Shown: piece after piece, positions 52,507-61,006 of the stretch | Layout: every line of letters starts with the position of its first letter | Position numbering within the stretch: the stretch's first letter is position 1 | From: Proteiniphilum saccharofermentans | Lineage (GTDB): Bacteria > Bacteroidota > Bacteroidia > Bacteroidales > Dysgonomonadaceae | Length of the DNA: 64,000 nucleotides | Assembly (NCBI RefSeq): GCF_900095135.1 | Contig: NZ_LT605205.1 | Coordinates: 3,844,001-3,908,000, forward strand | Direction of reading: 5' to 3' | Notes under the pieces: generated by a model | What the model saw: only the letters and a program-made list of their open reading frames with translations | Databases searched by the model: none | Told to the model about the DNA's origin: nothing | Made by a program: the position numbers and the translations under genes

Positions 52507-54219
52507 ATGGACAGAAGAAAATTTTTGACCTATGCCGGCATAATGGGTAGTGTCACAACAATACAAGGATGCACAGGAAGCACTCTCTTTCAATCAACCA
52601 AGACAAACCGGCACAATATCTCTTCACGTGAGTTACATGCAGATGTGATCATCATTGGTGGTGGTATGGGAGGATGTGCTACTGCTCTGGCATGCTGCAG
52701 GAACGGACTCAGCGTGATAATGACCGAGGAGACCGACTGGATTGGCGGGCAACTATCCCAACAGGGAGTTCCCCCCGATGAACATCAATGGATTGAGACA
52801 CACGGAGCACCACAGTCGTACCGGGATTACAGAAACAGGGTACGTGATTATTATCGTCGTAACTATCCATTAACGGAATCTGCTCGCTCACGTGAACATC
52901 TCAATCCGGGTGATGGAAGCGTTTCCCGATTATGTCATGAGCCAAGGGTGGCTGTGTCGGTATTGATCGATATGCTTTCACCTTACCTGAGTACCGGAAA
53001 ACTGCACCTGCTACTCAATCATAAAGCAAAGAGTGCCGGTGTGGATGATGACAAGGTAACGTGCATAGAAGCAGTACATATTTATTCAGGCGACCGGATG
53101 GTCCTCACAGGAAAATCGTTTGTAGATGCCACTGAGTGTGGCGATTTGCTTCCCATGACCGGTACTGAATATATCACCGGTACTGAGTCAAGGCTCAACA
53201 CCAGAGAGCTGCATGCGCCGGAAAAGGCTGACCCGACGAACAACCAGGCCTTTACGGTCTGTTTCGCCATGGATTACCAACCCGGAAGAGACAATGTGCA
53301 GAATCCCCCTGAGGGGTATGATTTCTGGAAAAACTACGTGCCGGATCTGACACCACCCTGGTCGGGGAGACTATTGGACTTGTCCTACTCCGATCCGAGG
53401 ACGCTGACCCCCAAAAGGCTGGGATTCGATCCAAACGGGCAAGAGTTGGGCGAAGTACTAAACCTTTGGAATTACCGGAGGATCATCAACCGCCACAACT
53501 TTATAGAAAGCAGTTACGAAGGAGATATCACGATAGTGAACTGGCCCCAGAATGATTTCTTCCCGGGCAACCTGATCGATGTTCCGGAAGAGGAGTTCCA
53601 AGAGACTGTAGGGAAAGCAAAGCAGCTGAGCCACTCCCTATTCTACTGGTTACAAACCGAAGCGCCCCGTCCCGACGGTGAAACCGGATGGCGCGGATTG
53701 AGACTACGTGGCGATATTATGGGTACGGAAGATGGAATGGCCAAATACCCCTATATACGCGAGTCAAGAAGAATTAAGGCAGAATTCACCGTTTTGGAAG
53801 AGCATGTAGGTGCTGAAAACAGGAAAATGGTAGCCGGAGAAATCGAAGGACAGCGTTCCGCCGACTTCTACGATAGTGTGGGTATAGGATATTATCATAT
53901 TGACCTTCATCCCAGTTCAAATGGGAACAACTATATCGATTTCCCATCACTTCCTTTCGAGATCCCATTGGGGGCGCTTCTCCCAATAAGGATGAAGAAT
54001 CTGCTTCCGGCAAACAAAAATATCGGGACAACCCATATTACTAACGGTTGTTATCGATTACATCCTGTGGAATGGAGTATTGGTGAAGCAGTCGGACAAC
54101 TGATTGCCTTTTCCGAAAAGACAAAAGTTCCTTTCAAAGCGGTGAGAGAGCGACGCGACCTTTTATCCGACTTCCAGCAAATGCTCCATAGCCAGGGAGC
54201 AGAGACGAAGTGGAAATAA
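52507..54219 (+). CDS. Exported FAD-dependent oxidoreductase
   Basis: The product has 570 residues. The N-terminus MDRRKFLTYAGIMG followed by IQGC combines a Tat motif and a possible lipobox. The FAD fold has VIIIGGGMGGCATALACC and ETDWIGGQLSQQGVPPDE. FVDATECGDLLPMTG follows, then a C-terminal stretch GTTHITNGCYRLHPVEWSIGEAVGQL typical of the PF12831 flavoprotein family. It would oxidise a sugar or related compound in the envelope. It lies 19 bp after GHL10 paralogue A and 39 bp before paralogue B. Its substrate and electron acceptor are unknown. Confidence 0.7.
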   Translation: MDRRKFLTYAGIMGSVTTIQGCTGSTLFQSTKTNRHNISSRELHADVIIIGGGMGGCATALACCRNGLSVIMTEETDWIGGQLSQQGVPPDEHQWIETHGAPQSYRDYRNRVRDYYRRNYPLTESARSREHLNPGDGSVSRLCHEPRVAVSVLIDMLSPYLSTGKLHLLLNHKAKSAGVDDDKVTCIEAVHIYSGDRMVLTGKSFVDATECGDLLPMTGTEYITGTESRLNTRELHAPEKADPTNNQAFTVCFAMDYQPGRDNVQNPPEGYDFWKNYVPDLTPPWSGRLLDLSYSDPRTLTPKRLGFDPNGQELGEVLNLWNYRRIINRHNFIESSYEGDITIVNWPQNDFFPGNLIDVPEEEFQETVGKAKQLSHSLFYWLQTEAPRPDGETGWRGLRLRGDIMGTEDGMAKYPYIRESRRIKAEFTVLEEHVGAENRKMVAGEIEGQRSADFYDSVGIGYYHIDLHPSSNGNNYIDFPSLPFEIPLGALLPIRMKNLLPANKNIGTTHITNGCYRLHPVEWSIGEAVGQLIAFSEKTKVPFKAVRERRDLLSDFQQMLHSQGAETKWK

Positions 54220-54258
54220 GGGAAGATAAACAATGATCCTAAACAGATAATTGAAAAA

Positions 54259-55605
54259 ATGAAAAGAGAAAGATTTTTATTACAACTTGCTACAAGCCTA
54301 TCAGCGATACTGTTACTCGCATTTTTAGGAATATCATGTAGCCCCGGGAAAAATGCAAACCCTAAATTAATGTGGATTGATGCTACGGCTAACATACATC
54401 ACTTCAATAATAGAGATACAATTGACTATTATCTGGAGAAAGTAAAAGGATTAGGATTTACCGATATCGTAGTTGATATTCGTCCGATTTCCGGCCATGT
54501 ACTTTATGATAGCCAGTATGCCCCAAAACTTACCAACTGGAACGGAAAAGAGGTTCATTATACATTCGACTATCTGGGATATTATATTGAAAAGGCCCAT
54601 GACATTGACCTCAAAGTTCATGCTTCACTCAATACCTTTGTAGCAGGACATAATTATTTGGACATCGGCTCTATATACGAAGAAAATAAATCCGATTGGG
54701 CTTCCGTGGTATATCCGCCTGATGAACAGGGATCTTTTATTCCTATTACCCAGGAAAAACAAAAGTATTCAGCCATGGTTAATCCTGTAAATGAAGAGTA
54801 TCAGGAGTACATCCTCAACATATTTAAGGAGGTGGTTGAAAAATATAAAGATCTGGATGGAATCATACTCGACAGAGTACGATATGATGGATTTACGGCC
54901 GATTTTTCAGACCTGTCCCGGTCTAAATTTGAAGAATATTTAGGTACAGAATTAGACTCTTTTCCGGATGATATTTACAGATGGCAAAAGGATGCGAACG
55001 GAAATCTTTACCCTCAGAGAGGCAAATATTTTCTTCAATGGACTGAATGGCGAGCGACGGTAATTCGTGATTTTATGAAAAAAGCCCGAGAAACCGTCAA
55101 ATCGGCCAATCCATCGATTTCTTTTGGCACATATACAGGGGCATGGTATCCTACATACTTTGAAGTTGGGGTTAACTTCGCAAGTAAATATTATGATCCG
55201 TCTGCTGATTTTGATTGGGCAAGTCCAACATATATGAATACAGGCTATGCCGAACTGCTTGATCTTTTTACTGTTGGCAACTACTATACAACGATCACCA
55301 AAGCAGAGTATATGGAAAAAAATCCCGAAATAAAAAATGAAACCGACCTGTTCGCACAAAAAAATATTTGGTATTGCGTAGAAGGATCGAATGAAAAAAT
55401 AAAGACCATCATGGGTGACAACAAGTTTTATGGAGGAATTCTTGCCAGTCAGTTTTATGAAGATCCTGAAGGACTCACAGAGTCTATTACAATGAATTTG
55501 GCTACGTCTGACGGACTTATGATTTTCGATATTGTCCATATTATAGAGAAAAATTTATGGGAATATGTGGAAAGGGGTATGAGAGAAGCCAAAGTGATTG
55601 AATAA
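54259..55605 (+). CDS. GH10-like TIM-barrel lipoprotein (GHL10 family), paralogue B
   Basis: The product has 448 residues. Lipobox GISC (about Cys27). Motifs parallel paralogue A: LMWIDATANIHHFNN, GFTDIVVDIRPISGHVLY, LKVHASLNTFVAGH, DGIILDRVRYDGFTADFSD and ISFGTYTGAWYPTYFEVGVNF. The C-terminal quarter differs between the two, so their substrates or roles may differ. It lies 15 bp before the phosphodiester glycosidase gene in the same operon. Duplication and divergence within the locus is the likely origin. Confidence 0.6.
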   Translation: MKRERFLLQLATSLSAILLLAFLGISCSPGKNANPKLMWIDATANIHHFNNRDTIDYYLEKVKGLGFTDIVVDIRPISGHVLYDSQYAPKLTNWNGKEVHYTFDYLGYYIEKAHDIDLKVHASLNTFVAGHNYLDIGSIYEENKSDWASVVYPPDEQGSFIPITQEKQKYSAMVNPVNEEYQEYILNIFKEVVEKYKDLDGIILDRVRYDGFTADFSDLSRSKFEEYLGTELDSFPDDIYRWQKDANGNLYPQRGKYFLQWTEWRATVIRDFMKKARETVKSANPSISFGTYTGAWYPTYFEVGVNFASKYYDPSADFDWASPTYMNTGYAELLDLFTVGNYYTTITKAEYMEKNPEIKNETDLFAQKNIWYCVEGSNEKIKTIMGDNKFYGGILASQFYEDPEGLTESITMNLATSDGLMIFDIVHIIEKNLWEYVERGMREAKVIE

Positions 55606-55620
55606 TTGAAATAAAAAAAC

Positions 55621-56868
55621 ATGAACCGGATTTTGCTTTATAGCTTTTTAGTTCTATTCTCTTTCATTGTATCCGCATGCCAGGAGAAATCAAACACAAT
55701 TGATTATAATATAGAGTATATCAAATCAGTAGAAGTAATCTCTCCTCATGCTGAAAATGTAGTATTTGATAATTTTGCACATTTTATTTCCATCGATTTT
55801 CCGACAAATACGGACATTACAGATGTTAAAGTGAAGTTCACTTTAGCTCCCGGTGTAAGTATGGAAAATCCCAAGGAGGAAACTTCGCAATATGACTTAT
55901 CCAAAGAGGCTACATTTGAAATCCGATATGAAGGGCGAATAATATTGTTCCGGATTAAATCGAATTTTGTTGTTACTCCTCCCGATCCAAACGCCCGTGG
56001 ATGGGAAAAGAAAAATGATTTCGGAGGACTTCCTACTTATCTCTCCGTGTACAAATACACCCGGAAAGTAGAAGAAAAAAATGTACAGGCTTACATTGCG
56101 GTAGCCGATATGAATGATAAAGAAGCCCGATTTTCTGTATTAGGTGAAGCGCAAGGCACAAAAACGCCTTCCCAGTTTTTCGATAGTTCAAACAAATCTG
56201 TTGTATTGTTAAATGCCGGTTATTTTTGGGACGGGCATTCCCTGGGATTAATTGTACGGGACGGAAAAACAGTAAAACCGGCACAACCCATGGTTTGGCG
56301 CAACTATAACGGAGAAAGTACTGTTTATTATCCAACACAAGGTATTTTCGGGTTAGTATCCGATGGTGAATTTCATGCACATTGGGGCTATGAATCAGAT
56401 GGAAAACTTTTCGTATATCCATCTCCTGCGCCCAATAAAGCTGGTGAAAAACCACAGGATATTCCATCGGACAAGTTCCCACAAGGAGCACAACAGTGGA
56501 CTCCAAAAGATGCGATTGGGGCAGGACCGGTATTGATAAAAAACGGTGAATACAAGAACACTTGGGAAAATGAGTTGTTCGACGCTTCCAGCGGCATCGG
56601 CCCCACTATAAACAATCCACGTTCCGCCATAGGGTACAGACCTTCAGGCCACCTTATATTTTTCGTATGCGAGGGACGCAACAAAACGCCTGATACACCG
56701 GGTCTCACCCTTAAAAATGTTGCCGACTTATTGCTCGATTTAGGTTGCACGGAAGCAATCAATCTTGACGGAGGAGGTTCCTCCTGTATGCTTATCAACG
56801 GGAAAGAAACAATTATTCCAAGCGACGGTAACCAACGCGCCATCACCAGCGTGGTTGCATTATATTAA
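55621..56868 (+). CDS. NAGPA-type phosphodiester glycosidase lipoprotein
   Basis: The product has 415 residues. Lipobox VSAC (Cys20). A DUF5018-like beta domain (about 30-120) precedes a PF09992 phosphodiester glycosidase domain. That domain has YLSVYKYTRKV, VLLNAGYFWDG, DAIGAGPVLIKNGEY, RSAIGYRPSGHLIFFVCEGR and AINLDGGGSSCMLI. PF09992 enzymes hydrolyse sugar-1-phosphodiesters, as in the human uncovering enzyme for mannose-6-phosphate. In a SusCD locus it suggests a glycan bearing phosphodiester-linked sugars such as teichoic-acid-like or capsular material. Nothing in the motifs tells which sugar. Confidence 0.8.
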   Translation: MNRILLYSFLVLFSFIVSACQEKSNTIDYNIEYIKSVEVISPHAENVVFDNFAHFISIDFPTNTDITDVKVKFTLAPGVSMENPKEETSQYDLSKEATFEIRYEGRIILFRIKSNFVVTPPDPNARGWEKKNDFGGLPTYLSVYKYTRKVEEKNVQAYIAVADMNDKEARFSVLGEAQGTKTPSQFFDSSNKSVVLLNAGYFWDGHSLGLIVRDGKTVKPAQPMVWRNYNGESTVYYPTQGIFGLVSDGEFHAHWGYESDGKLFVYPSPAPNKAGEKPQDIPSDKFPQGAQQWTPKDAIGAGPVLIKNGEYKNTWENELFDASSGIGPTINNPRSAIGYRPSGHLIFFVCEGRNKTPDTPGLTLKNVADLLLDLGCTEAINLDGGGSSCMLINGKETIIPSDGNQRAITSVVALY

Positions 56869-56878
56869 TTACAAGTTT

Positions 56879-58390
56879 ATGACTTATTCACGCAGAAAGT
56901 TCTTAAAGACTGCGGCCATGGGAGCCGCCGGTCTTACCATAGTTCCCAATACGGTACTTGGGAAAGCGCGGGGATATACTTCTCCAAGCGACAAACTGAA
57001 CATTGCCGGTATCGGCGTGGGAGGAATGGGACGCCGCAACCTGGCGAACATGAAAACAGAAAACATCGTTGCACTTTGCGATGTCGACTGGAAATACGCC
57101 TCGAAAACGTTCAACGATTATCCTAAGGCCAAGCAGTTTAAAGACTGGAGGGCAATGTTCGACCAGATGGGTAAATCCATCGACGCTATTATGGTGGCAA
57201 CTCCCGACCATACCCATGCCGGGGTAGCCGCCCATGCCATTACTTTGGGAAAACATGCTTATGTACAAAAACCATTGACTCATTCCGTCTATGAATCCAG
57301 ACTGCTTACCAGACTCACCGAAGAATACAGGGTGGCAACCCAAATGGGGAATCAGGGAAATTCATTCGACTGGTGCCGGCAGATAACCGAATGGGTACAA
57401 TCGGGCGTGATCGGCGATGTATACGAAGCGCATTGCTGGACAGACCGTCCCATCTGGCCCCAGGGGTTGGGTGAACCCAAAGGAGGTGTACCCGTTCCCT
57501 CCACGCTGGACTGGGATCTGTTTATCGGCCCTGCTAAAAAACGTCCTTATGATCCTGCATATACTCCCTGGAACTGGCGCGGATTCTGGGATTTCGGGAC
57601 AGGAGCATTGGGCGACATGGCATGCCATATCATGGATCCGCTATACTGGGCATTGGATCTGAAGTATCCGGTGAGTGTGTCGGCAAGTTCCACATTAGCG
57701 AATCTTTATTCTCCGCCACAGGCACAGAAAGTAATCTATAAATTCCCGGCACGTCCGGCAAAGGGGAAGATCAATATGCCCGAATTGACCGTACATTGGT
57801 ATGACGGGGGATTACTCCCCGATAGGCCGGAAGAGCTGGAAGACGGGGAAATGATGGGTGACTCGAACGGGGGGATCATACTGGTTGGGACCAAAGGGAA
57901 AATCATGACCGGTTGTTACGGGATGAATCCGACATTACTGCCTACCTCAAAAATGTCTGGTTTCAAACAGCCCGAACCTACGATACCACGCATCAAAGGC
58001 GGGAACGGAAATATCTGGGATACGAACGCCCACGAACAGGACTGGATCAGGGCCTGCAAGGAATCCCCGGATAACAGAACCGAGGCTTCGTCGAATTTCC
58101 GGTTTTCAGGCCCTTTCAACGAAATGGTGGTAATGGGAGTTCTGGCCGTACGCCTTTCCGGTCTGCAGGGATTGCACCGTGAACTGCAATGGGACGGGGA
58201 GAACATGCAATTTACCAATATATCCCCGACCGATAAGATCAGCATTGTCACGCACGATGAATATGCCGTGATTGATGGCGATCCGAAATTCGACAGAAGG
58301 TTTGCGGAGTTCAATGCCCTGGAGATGGCGAACGAATGGATAAAGCATACCTACGAAAACGGGTTTACGCTACCGGATATGCCCCGGTAA
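56879..58390 (+). CDS. Tat-exported Gfo/Idh/MocA-family oxidoreductase (4)
   Basis: The start MTYSRRKFLKTAAMG at 56879 is chosen for its twin-arginine signal and 10-bp spacing from the previous stop; the frame from 56765 only overlaps. The 503-residue protein has IAGIGVGGMGRRNLAN, DAIMVATPDHTHAGVAAHA, and LGKHAYVQKPLTHSVYE, where the usual EKP Lys motif reads QKP. WDFGTGALGDMACHIMDPLYW lies in the active-site domain. It is the last gene of the PUL before an island of a toxin module and IS3. The AP2-family gene at 61.0 kb may have been its original neighbour. Confidence 0.75.
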   Translation: MTYSRRKFLKTAAMGAAGLTIVPNTVLGKARGYTSPSDKLNIAGIGVGGMGRRNLANMKTENIVALCDVDWKYASKTFNDYPKAKQFKDWRAMFDQMGKSIDAIMVATPDHTHAGVAAHAITLGKHAYVQKPLTHSVYESRLLTRLTEEYRVATQMGNQGNSFDWCRQITEWVQSGVIGDVYEAHCWTDRPIWPQGLGEPKGGVPVPSTLDWDLFIGPAKKRPYDPAYTPWNWRGFWDFGTGALGDMACHIMDPLYWALDLKYPVSVSASSTLANLYSPPQAQKVIYKFPARPAKGKINMPELTVHWYDGGLLPDRPEELEDGEMMGDSNGGIILVGTKGKIMTGCYGMNPTLLPTSKMSGFKQPEPTIPRIKGGNGNIWDTNAHEQDWIRACKESPDNRTEASSNFRFSGPFNEMVVMGVLAVRLSGLQGLHRELQWDGENMQFTNISPTDKISIVTHDEYAVIDGDPKFDRRFAEFNALEMANEWIKHTYENGFTLPDMPR

Positions 58391-58596
58391 TAAAGGGTAA
58401 ACCGGAAGGGGGACAGTGCCCTGGTCGGTGTCAAGAGCAAAAAGCGTTCTTTAAAATATTGGTTTACACGTTTATCCCATTAGATATTCCTTCTGAAAAT
58501 ACCGGAATAGGTATAATGATTTTCCACTTCTGATTTCCTTACTTCAGGCTTTTTGGTTTTTTATTTTTATTCTTATTTTCTTCTGAAAATTATTTG

Positions 58597-58604
58597 TAAC
58601 TTCG
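58597..58604 (+). promoter_or_regulatory. Candidate -7 element TAACTTCG of the toxin-antitoxin module
   Basis: A 7 of 8 match to TAnnTTTG, about 42 bp before the first gene of the pair. The 60 bases before it are T-rich, without a clear TTTG at -33. Confidence 0.35.
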
Positions 58605-58645
58605 CAGTATTGATTTTACAAACAAAGAAATAGGAGAAAAAAGAC

Positions 58646-58849
58646 ATGGCAACAACAAAGAAAAAGGCTATGCTTAAAAAACGGGGAGCCGTAAAAGGAA
58701 GCTTTAAAACCGGAGCTGATGTGATCAGGGAACTGGAAGAAAAAGGAATCAAACTGGGACAAGGCCCGAAATCTAAAATTGCGCTTTTCAGGGAGAAATA
58801 TCCTGAGGGAGTGTTGGAAACGATAGATATGGATGCAATCTTGGAATAA
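58646..58849 (+). CDS. Probable antitoxin of a PIN-toxin pair
   Basis: The product has 67 residues, strongly basic at the start (MATTKKKAMLKKRGAVKG) and ending in VLETIDMDAILE. It precedes a PIN-domain gene by 4 bp. Size, charge and position fit an antitoxin, but I do not recognise the family by sequence. Similar small proteins precede VapC-like toxins in Bacteroidota. Confidence 0.5.
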   Translation: MATTKKKAMLKKRGAVKGSFKTGADVIRELEEKGIKLGQGPKSKIALFREKYPEGVLETIDMDAILE

Positions 58850-58853
58850 GACG

Positions 58854-59270
58854 ATGAGGTATTATTTAGATACGAACATCCTGTATTTTATTTTGTCAGA
58901 TCGGTATGATGAGATAGATCGTGATGTGAAGGCTATACTTGACGATTATTCCTCGATTGTATATGTGAGTAATATCGTTGTGCAGGAACTAATCTTTTTG
59001 TACCGTATCGGGAAGTTCAGGTATAAATTATACAAATCTGAAAAGGACTTAATAGGAGCTATAGAGGAAAACGACATACGAATTATTTATTCTAATGAAT
59101 ATCACCTCAAGACATATACATCATTGCAGATAGCGGAAGGCCATAAAGACATCAACGACCATGTAATCATTGCCCAAGCCATTTCCGACCAGATACCGCT
59201 CATCTCCTCAGACCACGAGTTTAAGAACTACACCGATCAGGGCCTGGACTTTATCTTAAACAGACGATGA
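58854..59270 (+). CDS. PIN-domain toxin, VapC-like ribonuclease
   Basis: The start MRYYLDTNILYFIL (58854) places the first acidic residue of the PIN site at Asp6. The frame from 58833 adds seven residues that overlap the previous gene. Later motifs are SNIVVQELIF (Glu), GHKDINDHVIIAQAI (Asp) and IPLISSDHEFKNY (Asp). PIN toxins cut tRNA or rRNA in the cytoplasm and are neutralised by the upstream small protein. The product has 138 residues, the normal size. It is followed by a terminator hairpin. It shares an island with an IS3 element. Confidence 0.75.
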   Translation: MRYYLDTNILYFILSDRYDEIDRDVKAILDDYSSIVYVSNIVVQELIFLYRIGKFRYKLYKSEKDLIGAIEENDIRIIYSNEYHLKTYTSLQIAEGHKDINDHVIIAQAISDQIPLISSDHEFKNYTDQGLDFILNRR

Positions 59271-59328
59271 GATGTGAATAAGTAAGGAAATAAAAAGTGA
59301 AGCATCCGGAAAACCGGACAGTTGCAAA

Positions 59329-59368
59329 AAAACGTGTAAACCAATTGATTTGAGTTTGCACGTTTTTT
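59329..59368 (+). terminator. Intrinsic terminator after the PIN-toxin gene
   Basis: Arms AAAACGTGTAAAC (59329-59341) and GTTTGCACGTTTT (59354-59366) pair with one G-T, and a run of six T follows. Loop of 12 bases. The right arm and T-run reappear at 60852-60868, beyond the IS3 element. Confidence 0.6.
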
Positions 59369-59425
59369 ATATTAGCCCTCAAAAAAACCGAGCAGTAAAA
59401 AATAAAAGTTATTTTTACAACTGCT

Positions 59426-59707
59426 ATGGAAAAGAGGAAGAATTTTACATCGAAAATCAAGGCTGAAATAGTTTTATCCTTGTTGCGTGGAGAGGATCCG
59501 GAGCTGCTTAGCCGTGAATACGGAGTTACTCTGGCTGATATCAACCTTTGGCGGGATCAATTTATCGAGAGTGGTACCGACGGGTTCAAGCGTAAACCCG
59601 ACGATTCGAGGCTGGGTGCTGCCGAGCGTAAGATCGGGCAACTGCAGATGGAGCTCGAACTCACAAAAAAAAAGAACGAATTGGCAGCAAAACTAAAAAG
59701 GAAATAA
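59426..59707 (+). CDS. IS3-family OrfA
   Basis: The product has 93 residues. The helix-turn-helix region has KIKAEIVLSLLRGED and LSREYGVTLADINLWRDQF. It ends in a coiled-coil-like KIGQLQMELELTKKKNELA. A canonical -1 slippery heptamer A AAA AAG lies at 59668-59674. From it the -1 frame is open into orfB, so a fused OrfAB transposase can be made. OrfA alone regulates transposition in this family. Confidence 0.85.
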   Translation: MEKRKNFTSKIKAEIVLSLLRGEDPELLSREYGVTLADINLWRDQFIESGTDGFKRKPDDSRLGAAERKIGQLQMELELTKKKNELAAKLKRK

Positions 59708-59712
59708 TCTCC

Positions 59713-60762
59713 ATGCTGATAGAGGAACATTATCCATTAACCGGGAAACCATATCCGAAGCGTTTGATATTCAAGGTAGTCGGCTACAGCAGCAGCACCT
59801 GGTATGAAAACCCTACTCCCAAAACAGGGAAACGGGGCAGAAAACCCAAGCATAGCGATGAAGAGGTTTTACAGGAGATTAAGGAAGAAATTAAGAAGAG
59901 TACATTCAACGCTGAAGGTTATCTGAAAGTGAAAAACCGCATGGGTAAAAGGAAGATAAACGCTCTGGTAGCCGGCAAGGCACGTGTGAACCGCATCATG
60001 CGGGAAAACAACCTGCTGAGCCCCTACAGAAGGCCCGGGGAGACGAATAAGCGCGAACATGATGGTACTATAATCACGGATGCACCCAATGTCATGTGGG
60101 CCACTGATGGGAAGAAGTTCTGGATTGATGGGTCAGGTTGGCATTGGTTCTTTGGTGTGATCGATCACTTTAACGATGAGATTATCTCATGGCATATTGC
60201 AAGGAAAGGCAACCGTTTTGCCGCCATGGAGCCTGTTAGGGCCGCTGTACGGAAGACTTTCGGTTCGGTAGGTAAGGATGTGTGTAAAGGAATGAAGTTG
60301 CAATTAAGAAGCGACCATGGCTCGCAGTATGACTCTGCTGATTTTATGAATGAAATGAAATTCCTGGGATTGGAGATGTCCAAAGCGTTTGTACGGTCAC
60401 CGCAATGCAACGGGATAATAGAGCGGTTTCACCGCACCCTGGAAGAACAGGTGTTGCAAACAGAAACATTTTCTTCTTTTGAGGAAGCTTATAACAGTAT
60501 TAATCAATTTATTAATGATTACAACACGGATTGGATACTTCATAGACTGGAATACTGTTCACCTGTAGAATACAGGGAAAAGTACGCTGAAAACCAGCGA
60601 AAAGAAAATGATGACATACCATCGGGCAATAAGGATCCTGAGGTTCAGCTTGTCCTCATTTCAAGTGGCTCAATGCCACGAAGAAATGAAATAGCTCTTC
60701 AGGCAATGGTAAAAGGGGCAATTACTTACAGTAACACCCCTTCTATAAATCCTTCGGTATAA
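59713..60762 (+). CDS. IS3-family OrfB, rve-type integrase core
   Basis: The product has 349 residues. DDE motifs are VMWATDGKKFWID, a central LRSDHGSQYDS and NGIIERFHRTLEEQ with the catalytic Glu. The frame is -1 relative to orfA and open upstream of the annotated start as far as the A-run, as expected for a frameshift fusion. No lesion is seen, so the element may be active. Confidence 0.85.
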   Translation: MLIEEHYPLTGKPYPKRLIFKVVGYSSSTWYENPTPKTGKRGRKPKHSDEEVLQEIKEEIKKSTFNAEGYLKVKNRMGKRKINALVAGKARVNRIMRENNLLSPYRRPGETNKREHDGTIITDAPNVMWATDGKKFWIDGSGWHWFFGVIDHFNDEIISWHIARKGNRFAAMEPVRAAVRKTFGSVGKDVCKGMKLQLRSDHGSQYDSADFMNEMKFLGLEMSKAFVRSPQCNGIIERFHRTLEEQVLQTETFSSFEEAYNSINQFINDYNTDWILHRLEYCSPVEYREKYAENQRKENDDIPSGNKDPEVQLVLISSGSMPRRNEIALQAMVKGAITYSNTPSINPSV

Positions 60763-60900
60763 TATATCACCATCGGATCAGCTTGTCCGATACAAAAGTA
60801 ATAAAAAAGATTAAATACAATTAATGTGCTCGGTTATTACGGGCTAATACAAGTTTGCACGTTTTTTTACTATATGGAACATTGAGTGATTGATCATAAA

Positions 60901-60960
60901 ACTAACATTTGAAATGTGAATTATACAATAGAACTAACATTTACAATGTGAATATACAAA
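60901..60960. repeat. Two 28-bp tandem repeats with internal palindromes
   Basis: ACTAACATTTGAAATGTGAA at 60901 and ACTAACATTTACAATGTGAA at 60933 have a period of 32 bp. Each has a palindromic core, ACATTT-g-AAATGT and ACATT-tac-AATGT. They lie 47-106 bp before the AP2-family gene and look like paired operator sites. No regulator is encoded nearby. Confidence 0.5.
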
Positions 60961-61006
60961 TGAATCCCTCCAATAATTATCGAAGTACGATAAAATTTTA
61001 AATAAT

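Larger units (their letters stand above)
59370..60849 (+). mobile_element. IS3-family element
   Basis: Inverted ends TATTAGCCCTCAAAAAAACC at 59370 and TATTAGCCCGTAATAACC read inward from 60849, both continuing GAGCA. Two genes, orfA and orfB, overlap in phase -1 as in IS3. AGTTTGCACGTTTTTT lies directly outside both ends (59353-59368 and 60852-60867), longer than the usual 3-5 bp duplication. The exact ends are therefore uncertain by a few bases. Confidence 0.7.
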
